DNA from: Excoecaria cochinchinensis
Taxonomy: Eukaryota; Streptophyta; Magnoliopsida; Malpighiales; Euphorbiaceae
Direction: 5' to 3'
DNA length: 64,000 bases
Assembly (NCBI GenBank): GCA_947683425.1
Contig: CANTUQ010000334.1
Coordinates: 62,001 to 126,000 of the forward strand
The notes beneath the pieces are model-generated. The model was given only the letters and a program-made list of their open reading frames with translations. It did no database searches and was not told the origin of the DNA. The first letter of the stretch is position 1; each line of letters opens with the position of its first letter. The translations under genes were made by a program, and so were the position numbers. Below are positions 12,865 to 24,067 of the stretch, piece by piece.

Positions 12865-13745
12865 ATCTTACGAATTTTTACGGGCTTCTGAAGGCATTAT
12901 ACTAGGGGAAATCGCCGAAATCGAGAAATCGCCAAAAGTGGTGAAATTTTGGATCCGGGTCGAATAATTCAGGAAAACCTGATCGGAATAGCTACTGGGA
13001 GCCTGCCGGTCACAATGCGTCGAGGATTGGCTTCGTCGTGATCTGACGAATTTTTACGGGCTTCTGAAGGCATTATACTAGGGGAAATCGCCGAAATCGA
13101 GATATCGCCAAAAGTGGTAAAATTTTGGATCCGGGTCGAATAATTCAGGAAAACCTGATCGGAATAGCTACTGGGAGCCTGCCGGTCACAATGCGTCGAG
13201 GATTGGCTTCGTCGTGATCTGACGAATTTTTACGGGCTTCTGAAGGCATTATACTAGGGGCAATCGCCGAAATCGAGAAATCGCTAAAAAAGTGGTGAAA
13301 TTTTGGATCCGGGTCGAATAATTCAGGAAAACTGATCGGAATAGCTACTGGGAGCCTGCCGGTCACAATGCGTCGAGGATTGGCTTCGTCGTGATCTGAC
13401 GAATTTTTACGGGCTTCTGAAGGCATTATACTAGGGGAAATCGCCGAAATCGAGAAATCGCCAAAAGTGGTGAAATTTTTGATACGGGTCGAATAATTCA
13501 GGAAAATCTGATCGGAATAGCTACTGGGAGCCTGCCGGTCACAATGCGTCGAGGATTGGCTTCGTCGTGATCTGACGAATTTTTACGGGCTTCTGAAGGC
13601 ATTATACTAGGGGAAATCGCCGAAATCAATAAATCGCCAAAAGTGGTGAAATTTATGATCCGGGTCGAATAATTCAGGAAAACCTGATCGGAATAGCTAC
13701 TGGGAGCCTGCCGGTCACAATGCGTCGAGGATTGGCTTCGTCGTG
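12865..13745. repeat. Divergent pocket in zone A
   Basis: Five monomers in a row carry private changes: ATCTTACG (12865); GATATCGCC and GGTAAAATT (13041); GGCAATCGCC, a two-base insertion in GCTAAAAAAGTGG and a one-base deletion in GAAAACTGATCGG (13217, 177 bp); TTTTTGATACGGG and GAAAATCTG (13394); and ATCAATAAATCG with TTTATGATCC (13570). The density of singletons is far above the surroundings, suggesting older, less homogenised copies. Confidence 0.8.
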
Positions 13746-13921
13746 ATCTGACGAATTTTTACGGGCTTCTGAAGGCATTATACTAGGGGAAATCGCCGAA
13801 ATCGAGAAATCGCCAAAAGTGGTGAAATTTTGGATCCGGGTCGAATAATTCAGGAAAACCTGATCGGAATAGCTACTGGGAGCCTGCCGGTCACAATGCG
13901 TCGAGGATTGGCTTCGTCGTG

Positions 13922-15324
13922 ATCTGACGAATTTTTACGGGCTTCTGAAGGCATTATACTAGGGGAAATCGCCGAAATCGAGAAATCGCCAAAAGTGGTG
14001 AAATTCGGATCCGGGTCGAATAATTCAGGAAAACCTGATCGGAATAGCTACTGGGAGCCTGCCGGTCACAATGCGTCGAGGATTGGCTTCGTCGTGATCT
14101 GACGAATTTTTACGGGCTTCTGAAGGCATTGTACTAGGGGAAATCGCCGAAATCGAGAAATCGCCAAAAGTGGTTAAATTCGGATCCGGGTCGAATAATT
14201 CAGGAAAACCTGATCGGAATAGCTACTGGGAGCCTGCCGGTCACAATGCGTCGAGGATTGGCTTCGTCGTGATCTGACGAATTTTTACGGGCTTCTGAAG
14301 GCATTATACTAGGGGAAATCGCCGAAATCGAGAAATCGCCAAAAGTTGTGAAATTTTTGATCCGGGTCGAATAATTCAGGAAAACCTGATCGGAATAGCT
14401 ACTGGGAGCCTGCCGGTCACAATGCGTCGAGGATTGGCTTCGTCGTGATCTGACGAATTTTTACGGGCTTCTGAAGGTATTATACTAGGGGAAATCGCCG
14501 AAATCGAGAAATCGCCAAAAGTGGTGAAATTCGGATCCGGGTCGAATAATTCAGGAAAACCTGATCGGAATAAGTACTGGGAGCCTGCCGGTCACAATGC
14601 GTCGAGGATTGGCTTCGTCGTGATCTGACGAATTTTTACGTTCTTTTGAAGGCATTATACTAGGGGAAATCGCCGAAATCGAGAAATCGCCAAAAGTGGT
14701 GAAATTCGGATCCGGGTCGAATAATTCAGGAAAACCTGATCGGAATAGCTACTGGGAGCCTGCCGGTCACAATGCGTCGAGGATTGGCTTCGTCGTGATC
14801 TGACGAATTTTTACGGGCTTCTGAAGGCATTATACTAGGGGAAATCGCCGAAATCGAGAAATCGCCAAAAGTGGTGAAATTTTGGATCCGGGTCGAATAA
14901 TTCAGGAAAACCTGATCGGAATAGCTACTGGGAGCCTGCCGGTCACAATGCGTCGAGGATTGGCTTCGTCGTGATCTGACGAATTTTTACGGGCTTCTGA
15001 AGGCATTATACTAGGGGAAATCGCCGAAATCTAGAAATCGCCAAAAGTGGTGAAATTCGGATCCGGGTCGAATAATTCAGGAAAACCTGATCGGAACAGC
15101 TACTGGGAGCCTGCCGGTCACGATGCGTCGAGGATTGGCTTCGTCGTGATCTGACGAATTTTTACGGGCTTCTGAAGGCATTATACTAGGGGAAATCGCC
15201 GAAATCGAGAAATCGCCAAAAGTGGTGAAATTTTGGATCCGGGTCGAATAATTCAGGAAAACCTGATCGGAATAGCTACTGGGAGCCTGCCGGTCACAAT
15301 GCGTCGAGGAATTGCTTCGTCGTG
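13922..15324. repeat. Zone A block, copy 4 (8 monomers, subtype)
   Basis: It matches copy 3 at a constant offset of 5295 bp, for example GGCATTGTAC 8831/14126 and monomer starts 9854/15149. It includes the private pair AATAAGTACTGG and TTTACGTTCTTTTG. New singletons include AAAGTTGTG (14272 monomer), GAAGGTATT (14448 monomer) and CTAGAAATCG (14974 monomer). Confidence 0.88.
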
Positions 15325-17083
15325 ATCTGACGAATTTTTACGGGCTTCTGAAGGCATTATACTAGGGGAAATCGCCGAAATCGAGAAATCGCCAAAAGTG
15401 GTGAAATTTTGGATCCGGGTCGAATAATTCAGGAAAACCTGATCGGAATAGCTACTGGGAGCCTGCCGGTCACAATGCGTCGAGGATTGGCTTCGTCGTG
15501 ACCTGACGAATCTTTACGGGCTTCTGAAGGCATTATACTAGGGGAAATCGCCGAAATCGAGAAATCGCCAAAAGTGGTGAAATTCGGATCCGGGTCGAAT
15601 AATTCAGGAAAACCTGATCGGAATAACTACTGGGAGCCTGCCGGTCAAATTGCGTCGAGGATTGGCTTCGTCGTGATCTGACGAATTTTTACGGGCTTCT
15701 GAAGGCATTATACTAGGGGAAATCGCCGAAATCGAGAAATCGCCAAAAGTGGTGAAATTTTGGATCCGGGTCGAATAATTCAGGAAAACCTGATCGGAAT
15801 AGCTACTGGGAGCCTGCCGGTCACAATGCGTCGAGGATTGGCTTCGTCGTGATCTGACGAATTTTTACGGGCTTCTGAAGGCATTATACTAGGGGAAATC
15901 GCCGAAATCGAGAAATCGCCAAAAGTGGTGAAATTTTGGATCCGGGTCGAATAATTCAGGAAAACCTGATCGGAATAGCTACTGGGAGCCTGCCGGTCGC
16001 AATGCGTCGAGGATTGGCTTCGTCGTGACCTGACGAATTTTTACGGGCTTCTGAAGGCATTATACTAGGGGAAATCGCCGAAAACGAGAAATCGCCAAAA
16101 GTGGTGAAATTTTGGATCCGGGTCGAATAATTCAGGAAAACCTGATCGGAATAGCTACTGGGAGCCTGCCGGTCGCAATGCGTCGAGGATTGGCTTCGTC
16201 GTGACCTGACGAATTTTTACGGGCTTCTGAAGGCATTATACTAGGGGAAATCGCCGAAAACGAGAAATCGCCAAAAGTGGTGAAATTTTGGATCCGGGTC
16301 GAATAATTCAGGAAAACCTGATCGGAATAGCTACTGGGAGCCTGCCGGTCACAATGCGTCGAGGATTGGCTTCGTCGTGACCTGACGAATTTTTACGGGC
16401 TTCTGAAGGCATTATACTAGGGGAAATCGCCGAAAACGAGAAATCGCCAAAAGTGGTGAAATTTTGGATCCGGGTCGAATAATTCAGGAAAACCTGATCG
16501 GAATAGCTACTGGGAGCCTGCCGGTCACAATGCGTCGAGGATTGGCTTCGTCGTGACCTGACGAATTTTTACGGGCTTCTGAAGGCATTATACTAGGGGA
16601 AATCGCCGAAAACGAGAAATCGCCAAAAGTGGTGAAATTTTGGATCCGGGTCGAATAATTCAGGAAAACCTGATCGGAATAGCTACTGGGAGCCTGCCGG
16701 TCACAATGCGTCGAGGATTGGCTTCGTCGTGACCTGACGAATTTTTACGGGCTTCTGAAGGCATTATGCTAGGGGAAATCGCCGAAATCGATAAATCGCC
16801 AAAAGTGGTGAAATTTTGGATCCGGGTCGAATAATTCAGGAAAACCTGATCGGAATAGCTACTGGGAGCCTGCCGGTCACAATGCGTCGAGGATTGGCTT
16901 CGTCGTGACCTGACGAATTTTTACGGGCTTCTGAAGGCATTATACTAGGGGAAATCGCCGAAATCGAGAAATCGCCAAAAGTGGTGAAATTTTTGATCCG
17001 GGTCGAATAATTCAGGAAAACCTGATCGGAATAGCTACTGGGAGCCTGCCGGTCACAATGCGTCGAGGATTGGCTTCGTCGTG

Positions 17084-17770
17084 ACCTGACGAATTTTTAC
17101 GGGCTTCTGAAGGCATTATGCTAGGGGAAATCGCCGAAATCGATAAATCGCCAAAAGTGGTGAAATTTTGGATCCGGGTCGAATAATTCAGGAAAACCTG
17201 ATCGGAATAGCTACTGGGAGCCTGCCGGTCACAATGCGTCGAGGATTGGCTTCGTCGTGACCTGACGAATTTTTACGGGCTTCTGAAGTCATTATACTAG
17301 GGGAAATCGCCGAAATCGAGAAATCGCCAAAAGTGGTGAAATTTTGGATCCGGGTCGAATAATTCAGGAAAACCTGATCGGAATAGCTACTGGGAGCCTG
17401 CCGGTCACAATGCGTCGAGGATTGGCTTCGTCGTGACCTGACGAATTTTTACGGGCTTCTGAAGGCATTATACTAGGGGAAATCGCCGAAAACGAGAAAT
17501 CGCCAAAAGTGGTGAAATTTTGGATCCGGGTCGAATAATTCTGGAAAACCTGATCGGAATAGCTACTGGGAGCCTGCCGGTCACAATGCGTCGAGGATTG
17601 GCTTCGTCGTGACCTGACGAATTTTTACGGGCTTCTGAAGGCATTATACTAGGGGAAATCGCCAAAAGTGGTGAAATTTTTGATCCGGGTCGAATAATTC
17701 AGGAAAACCTGATCGGAATAGCTACTGGGAGCCTGCCGGTCACAATGCGTCGAGGATTGGCTTCGTCGTG
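17084..17770. repeat. Gd-T-C-159 tetramer, zone B form
   Basis: Four units of 176+176+176+159 bp: GGCATTATGCT plus GATAAATCG (Gd), GAAGTCATT (T), GCCGAAAACGAG (C), and the 17-bp-deleted monomer (159). Order and length are identical to the seven zone C copies, but the third monomer has AAAACGAG where those have AAAATGAG. Confidence 0.88.
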
Positions 17771-18122
17771 ACCTGACGAATTTTTACGGGCTTCTGAAGG
17801 CATTATACTAGGGGAAATCGCCGAAAACGAGAAATCGCCAAAAGTGGTGAAATTTTGGATCCGGGTCGAATAATTCAGGAAAACCTGATCGGAATAGCTA
17901 CTGGGAGCCTGCCGGTCACAATGCGTCGAGGATTGGCTTCGTCGTGACCTGACGAATTTTTACGGGCTTCTGAAGGCATTATACTAGGGGAAATCGCCGA
18001 AATCGATAAATCGCCAAAAGTGGTGAAATTTTGGATCCGGGTCGAATAATTCAGGAAAACCTGATCGGAATAGCTACTGGGAGCCTGCCGGTCACAATGC
18101 GTAGAGGATTGGCTTCGTCGTG

Positions 18123-18474
18123 ACCTGACGAATTTTTACGGGCTTCTGAAGGCATTATACTAGGGGAAATTGCCGAAATCGAGAAATCGCCAAAAGTGGT
18201 GAAATTTTGGATCCGGGTCGAATAATTAAGGAAAACCTGATCGGAATAGCTACTGGGAGCCTGCCGGTCACAATGCGTCGAGGATTGGCTTCGTCGTGAT
18301 CTGACGAATTTTTATGGGCTTCTGAAGGCATTATGCTAGGGGAAATCGCCGAAATCGAGAAATCGCCAAAAGTGGTGAAATTTTGGATCCGGGTGGAATA
18401 ATTCAGGAAAACCTGATCGGAATAGCTACTGGGAGCCTGCCGGTCACAATGCGTCGAGGATTGGCTTCGTCGTG
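18123..18474. repeat. Proto-P dimer (AATTAAGG then TTTATGGGC)
   Basis: The first monomer has AATTAAGG but keeps GGGAGCCTG. The second has TTTATGGGC but GGCATTATGCT instead of GGAATTATAC. The zone C P dimer has both extra changes. This copy looks like an intermediate form, or a recombinant that has lost half of the markers. Confidence 0.75.
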
Positions 18475-20234
18475 ACCTGACGAATTTTTACGGGCTTCTG
18501 AAGTCATTATACTAGGGGAAATCGCCGAAATCGAGAAATCGCCAAAAGTGGTGAAATTTTGGATCCGGGTCGAATAATTCAGGAAAACCTGATCGGAATA
18601 GCTACTGGGAGACTGCCGGTCATAATGCGTCGAGGATTGGCTTCGTCGTGATCTGACGAATTTTTACGGGCTTCTGAAGGCATTATACTAGGGGAAATCG
18701 CCGAAAATGAGAAATCGCCAAAAGTGGTGAAATTTTGGATCCGGGTCGAATAATTCAGGAAAACCTGATCGGAATAGCTACTGGGAGCCTGCCGGTCACA
18801 ATGCGTCGAGGATTGGCTTCGTCGTGACCTGACGAATTTTTACGGGCTTCTGAAGGCATTATACTAGGGGAAATCGCCGAAATCGAGAAATCGCCAAAAG
18901 TGGTGAAATTGTGGATCCGGGTCGAATAATTAAGGAAAACCTGATCGGAATAGCTACTGGGAGCCTGCCGGTCGCAATGCGTCGAGGATTGGCTTCGTCG
19001 TGACCTGACGAATTTTTACGGGCTTCTGAAGGCATTATACTAGGGGAAATCAACGAAAACGAGAAATCGCCAAAAGTGGTGAAATTTTGGATCCGGGTCG
19101 AATAATTCAGGAAAACCTGATCGGAATAGCTACTGGGAGCCTGCCAGTCACAATGCGTCGAGGATTGGCTTCGTCGTGACCTGACGAATTTTTACGGGCT
19201 TCTGAAGGCATTATACTAGGGGAAATCGCCGAAAACGAGAAATCGCCAAAAGTGGTGAAATTTTGGATCCGGGTCGAATAATTCAGGAAAACCTGATCGG
19301 AATAGCTACTGGGAGCCTGCCGGTCACAATGCGTCGAGGATTGGCTTCGTCGTGACCTGACGAATTTTTACGGGCTTCTGAAGGCATTATGCTAGGGGAA
19401 ATCGCCGAAATCGATAAATCGCCAAAAGTGGTGAAATTTTGGATCCGGGTCGAATAATTCAGGAAAACCTGATCGGAATAGCTACTGGGAGCCTGCCGGT
19501 CACAATGCGTAGAGGATTGGCTTCGTCGTGACCTGACGAATTTTTACGGGCTTCTGAAGGCATTATACTAGGGGAAATCGCCGAAATCGAGAAATCGCCA
19601 AAAGTGGTGAAATTTTTGATCCGGGTCGAATAATTCAGGAAAACCTGATCGGAATAGCTACTGGGAGCCTGCCGGTCACAATGCGTCGAGGATTGGCTTC
19701 GTCGTGACCTGACGAATTTTTACGGGCTTCTGAAGGCATTATGCTAGGGGAAATCGCCGAAATCGATAAATCGCCAAAAGTGGTGAAATTTTGGATCCGG
19801 GTGGAATAATTCAGGAAAACCTGATCGGAATAGCTACTGGGAGCCTGCCGGTCACAATGCGTCGAGGATTGGCTTCGTCGTGACCTGACGAATTTTTACG
19901 GGCTTCTGAAGTCATTATACTAGGGGAAATCGCCGAAATCGAGAAATCGCCAAAAGTGGTGAAATTTTGGATCCGGGTCGAATAATTCAGGAAAACCTGA
20001 TCGGAATAGCTACTGGGAGCCTGCCGGTCACAATGCGTCGAGGATTGGCTTCGTCGTGACCTGACGAATTTTTACGGGCTTCTGAAGGCATTATGCTAGG
20101 GGAAATCGCCGAAATCGATAAATCGCCAAAAGTGGTGAAATTTTGGATCCGGGTCGAATAATTCAGGAAAACCTGATCGGAATAGCTACTGGGAGCCTGC
20201 CGGTCACAATGCGTCGAGGATTGGCTTCGTCGTG

Positions 20235-21466
20235 ACCTGACGAATTTTTACGGGCTTCTGAAGGCATTATACTAGGGGAAATCGCCGAAATCGAGAAATC
20301 GCCAAAAGTGGTGAAATTTTGGATCCGGGTCGAATAATTAAGGAAAACCTGATCGGAATAGCTACTGGGATCCTGCCGGTCACAATGCGTCGAGGATTGG
20401 CTTCGTCGTGATCTGACGAATTTTTATGGGCTTCTGAAGGAATTATACTAGGGGAAATCGCCGAAATCGAGAAATCGCCAAAAGTGGTGAAATTTTGGAT
20501 CCGGGTCGAATAATTCAGGAAAACCTGATCGGAATAGCTACTGGGAGCCTGCCGGTCACAATGCGTCGAGGATTGGCTTCGTCGTGATCTGACGAATTTT
20601 TACGGGCTTCTGAAGGCATTATACTAGGGGAAATCGCCGAAATCGAGAAATCGCCAAAAGTGGTGAAATTTTGGATCCGGGTCGAATAATTCAGGAAAAC
20701 CTGATCGGAATAGCTACTGGGAGCCTGCCGGTCACAATGCGTCGAGGATTGGCTTCGTCGTGATCTGACGAATTTTTACGGGCTTCTGAAGGCATTATAC
20801 TAGGGGAAATCGCCGAAATCGAGAAATCGCCAAAAGTGGTGAAATTTTGGATCCGGGTCGAATAATTCAGGAAAACCTGATCGGAATAGCTACTGGGAGC
20901 CTGCCGGTCACAATGCGTCGAGGATTGGCTTCGTCGTGATCTGACGAATTTTTACGGGCTTCTGAAGGCATTATACTAGGGGAAATCGCCGAAATCGAGA
21001 AATCGCCAAAAGTGGTGAAATTTTGGATCCGGGTCGAATAATTAAGGAAAACCTGATCGGAATAGCTACTGGGATCCTGCCGGTCACAATGCGTCGAGGA
21101 TTGGCTTCGTCGTGATCTGACGAATTTTTATGGGCTTCTGAAGGAATTATACTAGGGGAAATCGCCGAAATCGAGAAATCGCCAAAAGTGGTGAAATTTT
21201 GGATCCGGGTCGAATAATTCAGGAAAACCTGATCGGAATAGATACTGGGAGCCTGCCGGTCACAATGCGTCGAGGATTGGCTTCGTCGTGATCTGACGAA
21301 TTTTTACGGGCTTCTGAAGGCATTATACTAGGGGAAATCGCCGAAATCGAGAAATCGCCAAAAGTGGTGAAATTTTGGATCCGGGTCGAATAATTCAGGA
21401 AAACCTGATCGGAATAGCTACTGGGAGCCTGCCGGTCACAATGCGTCGAGGATTGGCTTCGTCGTG
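20235..21466. repeat. P-std-std-P-std heptamer, copy 1
   Basis: Monomers at 20235 and 20411 (P), 20587, 20763, 20939 and 21115 (P, the second with GATACTGGG), 21291. The two P dimers are 704 bp (4 monomers) apart. The same 1232-bp arrangement, including GATACTGGG, occurs at 35674 and 44499. Confidence 0.9.
20587..20762 (+). repeat. Reference T-type monomer (176 bp)
   Basis: This is a clean example of the consensus with T at position 2 (ATCTGACGAA). It carries none of the diagnostic variants used to define modules: position 13 is T, position 16 is A, the motif is GGCATTATAC, GGATCC is intact, and three GAAATCG repeats are present. Identical or nearly identical monomers recur in zones A, C and D. 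It serves as the coordinate frame for the monomer positions quoted in other entries. Confidence 0.95.
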
Positions 21467-21582
21467 ACCTGACGAATTTTTACGGGCTTCTGAAGGCATT
21501 ATACTAGGGGAAATCGCCGAAATCGAGAAATAGCTACTGGGAGCCTGCCGGTCACAATGCGTCGAGGATTGGCTTCGTCGTG
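21467..21582 (+). repeat. 116-bp deleted monomer, first
   Basis: Monomer positions 66-125 (60 bp) are missing, so GAGAAAT joins AGCTACTGGG. The deleted part includes GGATCC and the TCAGG dyad. The breakpoints share AAT, consistent with a microhomology-mediated deletion. Confidence 0.92.
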
Positions 21583-22093
21583 ACCTGACGAATTTTTACG
21601 GGCTTCTGAAGGCATTATACTAGGGGAAATCGCCGAAAATGAGAAATCGCCAAAAGTGGTGAAATTTTGGATCCGGGTCGAATAATTCAGGAAAACCTGA
21701 TCGGAATAGCTACTGGGAGCCTGCCGGTCACAATGCGTCGAGGATTGGCTTCGTCGTGACCTGACGAATTTTTACGGGCTTCTGAAGGCATTATACTAGG
21801 GGAAATCGCCAAAAGTGGTGAAATTTTGGATCCGGGTCGAATAATTCAGGAAAACCTGATCGGAATAGCTACTGGGAGCCTGCCGGTCACAATGCGTCGA
21901 GGATTGGCTTCGTCGTGACCTGACGAATTTTTACGGGCTTCTGAAGGCATTATACTAGGGGAAATCGCCGAAATCGAGAAATCGCCAAAAGTGGTGAAAT
22001 TTTGGATCCGGGTCGAATAATTCAGGAAAACCTGATCGGAATAGCTACTGGGAGCCTGCCGGTCACAATGCGTCGAGGATTGGCTTCGTCGTG

Positions 22094-23264
22094 ACCTGAC
22101 GAATTTTTACGGGCTTCTGAAGGCATTATACTATGGGAAATCGCCGAAATCGAGAATAGCTACTGGGAGCCTGCCGGTAACAATGCGTCGAGGATTGGCT
22201 TCATCGTGACCTGACGAATTTTTAGGGGCTTCTGAAGGCATTATACTAGGGGAAATCTCCGAAATCGAGAAATCGCCAAAAGTGGTGAAATTTTGGATCC
22301 GGGTCGAATAATTCAGGAAAACCTGATCGGAATAGCTACTGGGAGCCTGCCGGTCACAATGCGTCGAGGATTGGCTTCGTCGTGACCTGAAAAATTTTTA
22401 CGGGCTTCTGAAGGCATTATACTAGGGGAAATCTCCGAAATCGAGAAATCGCCAAAAGTGGTGAAATTTTGGATCCGGGTCGAATAATTCAGGAAAACCT
22501 GATCGGAATAGCTACTGGGAGCCTGCCGGTCACAATGCGTCGAGGATTGGCTTCGTCGTGACCTGAAAAATTTTTACGGGCTTCTAAAGGCATTATACTA
22601 GGGGAAATCGCCGAAATCGAGAAATCGCCAAAAGTGGTGAAATTTTGGATCCGGGTCGAATAATTCAGGAAAACCTGATCGGAATAGCTACTGGGAGCCT
22701 GCCGGTCACAATGCGTCGAGGATTGGCTTCGTCGTGACCTGACGAATTTTTACGGGCTTCTGAAGGCATTATACTAGGGGAAATCGCCGAAATCGAGAAA
22801 TCGCCAAAAGTGGTGAAATTTTAGATCCGGGTCGAATAATTCAGGAAAACCTGATCGGAATAGCTACTGGGAGCCTGCCGGTCACAATGCGTCGAGGATT
22901 GGCTTCGTCGTGACCTGACGAATTTTTACGGGCTTCTGAAGGCATTATGCTAGGGGAAATCGCCGAAATCGAGAAATCGCCAAAAGTGGTGAAATTTTGG
23001 ATCCGGGTCGAATAATTCAGGAAAACCTGATCGGAATAGCTACTGGGAGCCTGCCGGTCACAATGCGTCGAGGATTGGCTTCGTCGTGACCTGACGAATT
23101 CTTACGGGCTTCTGAAGGCATTATACTAGGGGAAATCGCCGAAATCGAGAAATCGCCAAAAGTGGTGAAATTTTGGATCCGGGTCGAATAATTCAGGAAA
23201 ACCTGATCGGAATAGCTACTAGGAGCCTGCCGGTCACAATGCGTCGAGGATTGGCTTCGTCGTG
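22094..23264. repeat. 115-led cassette, copy 1 (7 units)
   Basis: The lead monomer (22094-22208, 115 bp) has ATACTATGGG, the junction GAGAATAGC, GGTAACAATG and CTTCATCGTG. L (22209) has TTTTTAGGGGC and AAATCTCCG. K has ACCTGAAAAATT and TTCTAAAGG. R has TTTTAGATCC, G has GGCATTATGCT, and E has GAATTCTTAC. This copy has one extra L/K-type monomer compared with the other six. Confidence 0.9.
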
Positions 23265-23440
23265 ACCTGACGAATTTTTACGGGCTTCTGAAGGCATTAT
23301 ACTAGGGGAAATCGCCGAAATCGAGAAATCGCCAAAAGTGGTGAAATTTTGGATCCGGGTCGAATAATTCAGGAAAACCTGATCGGAATAGCTACTGGGA
23401 GCCTGCCGGTCACAATGCGTCGAGGATTGGCTTCGTCGTG
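23265..23440 (+). repeat. Reference C-type monomer (176 bp)
   Basis: It is identical in layout to the T-type reference but has ACCTGACGAA at its start. The T/C difference at position 2 is the main binary marker of the array. C-type dominates from 16028 onward, while T-type is nearly exclusive before that and returns inside particular zone C modules and in zone D. Confidence 0.93.
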
Positions 23441-23556
23441 ACCTGACGAATTTTTACGGGCTTCTGAAGGCATTATACTAGGGGAAATCGCCGAAATCGA
23501 GAAATAGCTACTGGGAGCCTGCCGGTCACAATGCGTCGAGGATTGGCTTCGTCGTG
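23441..23556 (+). repeat. 116-bp deleted monomer, second
   Basis: It has the same junction as at 21467 and leads copy 2 of that block. Confidence 0.92.
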
Positions 23557-23732
23557 ACCTGACGAATTTTTACGGGCTTCTGAAGGCATTATACTAGGGG
23601 AAATCGCCGAAAATGAGAAATCGCCAAAAGTGGTGAAATTTTGGATCCGGGTCGAATAATTCAGGAAAACCTGATCGGAATAGCTACTGGGAGCCTGCCG
23701 GTCACAATGCGTCGAGGATTGGGTTCGTCGTG

Positions 23733-23891
23733 ACCTGACGAATTTTTACGGGCTTCTGAAGGCATTATACTAGGGGAAATCGCCAAAAGTGGTGAAATTT
23801 TGGATCCGGGTCGAATAATTCAGGAAAACCTGATCGGAATAGCTACTGGGAGCCTGCCGGTCACAATGCATCGAGGATTGGCTTCGTCGTG
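23733..23891 (+). repeat. 159-bp deleted monomer
   Basis: This is the 17-bp-loss form, with private ATGCATCG. The full set of 159-bp monomers starts at 17612, 21759, 23733, 25591, 25750, 28664, 30055, 30214, 32952, 35163, 40656, 41107, 41266, 41541, 43988, 47782 and 51929 (seventeen copies). Confidence 0.92.
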
Positions 23892-24067
23892 ACCTGACGA
23901 ATTTTTACGGGCTTCTGAAGGCATTATACTGGGGGAAATCGCCGAAATCGAGAAATCGCCAAAAGTGGTGAAATTTTGGATCCGGGTCGAATAATTCAGG
24001 AAAACCTGATCGGAATAGCTACTGGGAGCCTGCCGGTCACAATGCGTCGAGGATTGGCTTCGTCGTG

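Larger units (their letters stand above)
1..16027. repeat. Zone A: T-type monomers with 175-bp and 269-bp variants
   Basis: Almost every monomer starts ATCTGACGAA. Zone-specific markers are: GAAATTCGGATCC in place of GAAATTTTGGATCC (giving 175 bp), GGCATTGTAC, GTGGTTAAA, GGAACAGCTAC with CACGATGCG, GAGGAATTGC, CACAATAAGTCG, GCTTTTGAAGTC and ATCTAACGAA. The markers occur in the same order in several blocks, so the zone is built from large internal duplications. The first C-type monomer appears at 15501, followed by two more T-type monomers. The stable switch is at 16028. Confidence 0.9.
16028..20234. repeat. Zone B: C-type monomers, weakly ordered
   Basis: Nearly all monomers start ACCTGACGAA. 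Four consecutive monomers from 16028 carry GCCGAAAACGAG. Others carry GGCATTATGCT with GATAAATCG (16732, 17084, 19355, 19707, 20059), GAAGTCATT (17260, 18475, 19883) or TTTTTGATCC (16908, 17612, 19531). The zone holds versions of two modules that become regular in zone C: Gd-T-C-159 at 17084-17770, and a proto-P dimer at 18123-18474. Confidence 0.85.
21467..23440. repeat. 1974-bp block (116-N-159-std-cassette-std), copy 1
   Basis: Units: 116-bp monomer (21467), AAAATGAG monomer (21583), 159-bp (21759), plain (21918), 115-bp (22094), L (22209), an extra L/K hybrid with AAATCTCCG and ACCTGAAAAATT (22385), K (22561), R (22737), G (22913), E with CTACTAGGAG (23089), plain (23265). The next block repeats it without two of the monomers. 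Confidence 0.88.

Noticed and set aside
20587..20762. RNA polymerase III internal promoter (B-box-like GGGTCGAATAA)
   Set aside because: It lacks the terminal CC of the B box, and I found no convincing A box at a suitable distance, so no tRNA or SINE-like origin is supported.
20587..20762. TCAGGAAAACCTGA hairpin as a transcription terminator
   Set aside because: The stem is only five pairs, there is no following T run, and it occurs in nearly every satellite monomer with no gene nearby.
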